DNA of 64,000 nt from Sphingobacterium bovisgrunnientis (lineage in GTDB: Bacteria > Bacteroidota > Bacteroidia > Sphingobacteriales > Sphingobacteriaceae). Under the pieces are notes generated by a model. It saw only the letters and a list, made by a program, of their open reading frames with translations, did not search any database and had not been told where the DNA came from. The first letter of the stretch is position 1; each line of letters begins with the position of its first letter. The stretch spans positions 124,001 to 188,000 of the forward strand of contig NZ_WUQY01000002.1 in the NCBI RefSeq assembly GCF_009829085.1. The letters are read 5' to 3'. Position numbers and translations under genes: made by a program. Positions 62,579 to 64,000 of this stretch are shown here, piece by piece.

Positions 62579-64000
62579 TTATTTCTTCTCTACTGTATTT
62601 GAGGGTTTACTTTCTACGTGATCTTCGTTCAATGCAGTTACAGCATAATGACCATTTTTAGTAACATTAATTTTATTAGCAGTAGTAACACCAACTAACT
62701 CACCCTCTACAGTAAGGCTACTGAAATAATAAACAGCAAAACGAATATTATTACCTGAGCCAACCCAGTTTAACTCGCTGCCTGTTAACTTTAGATTACT
62801 TGGAACAACTGGAGCAGTAGCTACTTCGCGACCTGCAAAAGGCATCAAAACATCTTTGGCGTATAGTTCAGCTAGTTTGTCTGTGATTCCAATTCTATTC
62901 GCAAGTATATCTCTGGAGGAATATATAGCAGAACCTACAGTATACCTGTTATTTCTAACCAGGTTAAATTGATTCTCCAGCTCTTGTACATTTTGAAATT
63001 TTGCACCACCGTCATTTGCTCCAAACTTATAATACCCGTGACCAATAACCACTTTAGATTTACCTCTAAACTGCGTCCAATCAGCTAAATTACGTTCGAA
63101 GGGATTAGAGGAATTACCTATCTCTTGATATAATTGAGGGATTAAAATATCCACCCATCCCGCTTGGGTCCATTTAGGTAAGTCTGCATATAAGGTATTA
63201 TAATTATAGCTTCTACTAGCTGCTGGAGAAATAGAAAATACAACTGACGGCTTATGTGTTTTAATAGTATTATATATTAACTCAATAGCTTTATCGACAT
63301 TATCACGTCTCCAAGCATTTTTATCCGTAAAATTACCTTTTAATCTATTAAAGTCTTCATCATCTGATTTCATGGTACCTGCGCTAGAAGGATCTGGATA
63401 AAAATAATCATCCATGTGTAACCCATCAACATCGTATTTTGTAACAAGATCCTTCACGATATCCGATAGACGCTGTCTTACCTCTGGCAAAGCAGGATTG
63501 TAAATCTGAATCTTTTCGTGATCTACTACCCAACTTTGTTGAATAGAACTATGTAATGCAGGATAAGATGTATTACTGCCTGCACGTGTAGCAATACGAT
63601 ATGGATTTATCCATGCATGAAATTCAATGCCGCGTGCATGTGCTTCATCCAACATAAATTTTAACACATCATATCCAGGGTCCTTGCCGCGAGTTCCTGT
63701 GATATTACCACTCCATGGCTCATATGGAGAATTGTAAAATGCATCGCCCATACCGCGAACCTGTACAAAAACGGTATTGAACTTCAATTGTTTTAATCTA
63801 TCCAATAGATCAGTATATTGCTTTTTCTGCACAGCCATCTCTTTAGAAGTAGGCCAATCTATTCCCCAAACGGTAGCCATCCAAGCAGCACGAATTTCTT
63901 TACGTGGGAATTTTAATTCTGAGGAGGGGGGATCAGGTGTAGGCTGAGGAGAAACACTAGGACCATCTGATTCCTTGCTACAGGAAGTAAATAATAATAT
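62579..64000 (-). CDS. GHL10 family lipoprotein (glycoside hydrolase-like), 5' end outside the window
   Basis: The frame is open to the window edge. Upstream of an internal ATG at 63878-63880 it reads LLFTSCSKESDGPS and a Pro/Ser linker, so the real protein is a lipoprotein whose start is beyond base 64000. The GHL10 (DUF187) domain begins KEIRAAWMATVWGIDWP and continues FVQVRGMGDAFYNSPYEPWS, FHAWINPYR, YDVDGLHMDDYFYP and VVFSISPAA, with conserved Asp/Glu clusters of a TIM barrel. A small beta domain forms the C-terminus (about the last 95 residues). Family members occur in peptidoglycan- and glycan-related loci. It is the most upstream visible gene of the murQ cluster. Confidence 0.9.
   Translation of the reverse strand: MLLFTSCSKESDGPSVSPQPTPDPPSSELKFPRKEIRAAWMATVWGIDWPTSKEMAVQKKQYTDLLDRLKQLKFNTVFVQVRGMGDAFYNSPYEPWSGNITGTRGKDPGYDVLKFMLDEAHARGIEFHAWINPYRIATRAGSNTSYPALHSSIQQSWVVDHEKIQIYNPALPEVRQRLSDIVKDLVTKYDVDGLHMDDYFYPDPSSAGTMKSDDEDFNRLKGNFTDKNAWRRDNVDKAIELIYNTIKTHKPSVVFSISPAASRSYNYNTLYADLPKWTQAGWVDILIPQLYQEIGNSSNPFERNLADWTQFRGKSKVVIGHGYYKFGANDGGAKFQNVQELENQFNLVRNNRYTVGSAIYSSRDILANRIGITDKLAELYAKDVLMPFAGREVATAPVVPSNLKLTGSELNWVGSGNNIRFAVYYFSSLTVEGELVGVTTANKINVTKNGHYAVTALNEDHVESKPSNTVEKK

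Overview
The window is AT-rich chromosomal DNA from a member of the Bacteroidota, most likely the Sphingobacteriaceae (Sphingobacterium/Pedobacter-like). The evidence is two SusC/SusD pairs, further TonB receptors with an N-terminal carboxypeptidase-regulatory domain, Bacteroidota-only families (DUF5683, DUF2911, putative porin), promoters of the TTTG-N18..20-TAnnTTTG type, near absence of Shine-Dalgarno sequences, and tRNA genes without an encoded CCA. No phage, transposase, CRISPR or conjugation gene was seen.

Layout. 1-3.5 kb: end of trmD, then a tryptophan operon (trpE-trpG-trpC) behind a complete ribosome-mediated attenuator whose leader peptide carries three consecutive Trp codons. 3.5-9 kb: a lipoprotein and dusB that share two palindromic operators, then a leftward run of amidohydrolase, acylphosphatase, flippase and outer-membrane protein. 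9-18 kb: a TPP riboswitch with its TonB receptor, a CPBP protease, dtd, a MazG-like gene, a second TonB receptor and gamma-glutamyltransferase. 18-26 kb: rmuC, an arginase-fold protein that has lost half of its metal ligands, an SDR gene with a SerB phosphatase fused to a gutted SerA, a GH123/DUF4091-type enzyme and a DUF2911 protein. 26-31 kb: hglS and a ydiJ-type dehydrogenase one base apart (2-oxoadipate to 2-oxoglutarate), then cdaA and pdxJ. 32-37 kb: the parA-parB-DUF5683-dapB-lepB operon and an FMN reductase. 37-52 kb: two SusC/SusD units with an NHL/IPT lipoprotein, a DUF1735/DUF4361-type lipoprotein and a phosphoesterase, but no glycosidase. 52.4-52.8 kb: three tandem tRNA-Val(TAC) genes. 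53-64 kb: a porin, purine nucleoside phosphorylase, then a leftward cluster that looks like cell-wall sugar salvage: GHL10 lipoprotein (cut by the window edge), phosphoesterase-beta-propeller protein, GH9 enzyme, CE4-like deacetylase, murQ and a sodium symporter.

The most notable points are the four-segment trp attenuator; a GH9-deacetylase fusion split by a frameshift at a run of ten A; the SerB-SerA fusion without its NAD domain; the degenerate arginase-fold protein; the hglS-ydiJ pair; and near-identical terminators on both sides of the second SusCD unit beside the tRNA array. No wholly unknown multi-gene system is evident. All family names come from recognition of motifs by eye; no database search was possible.
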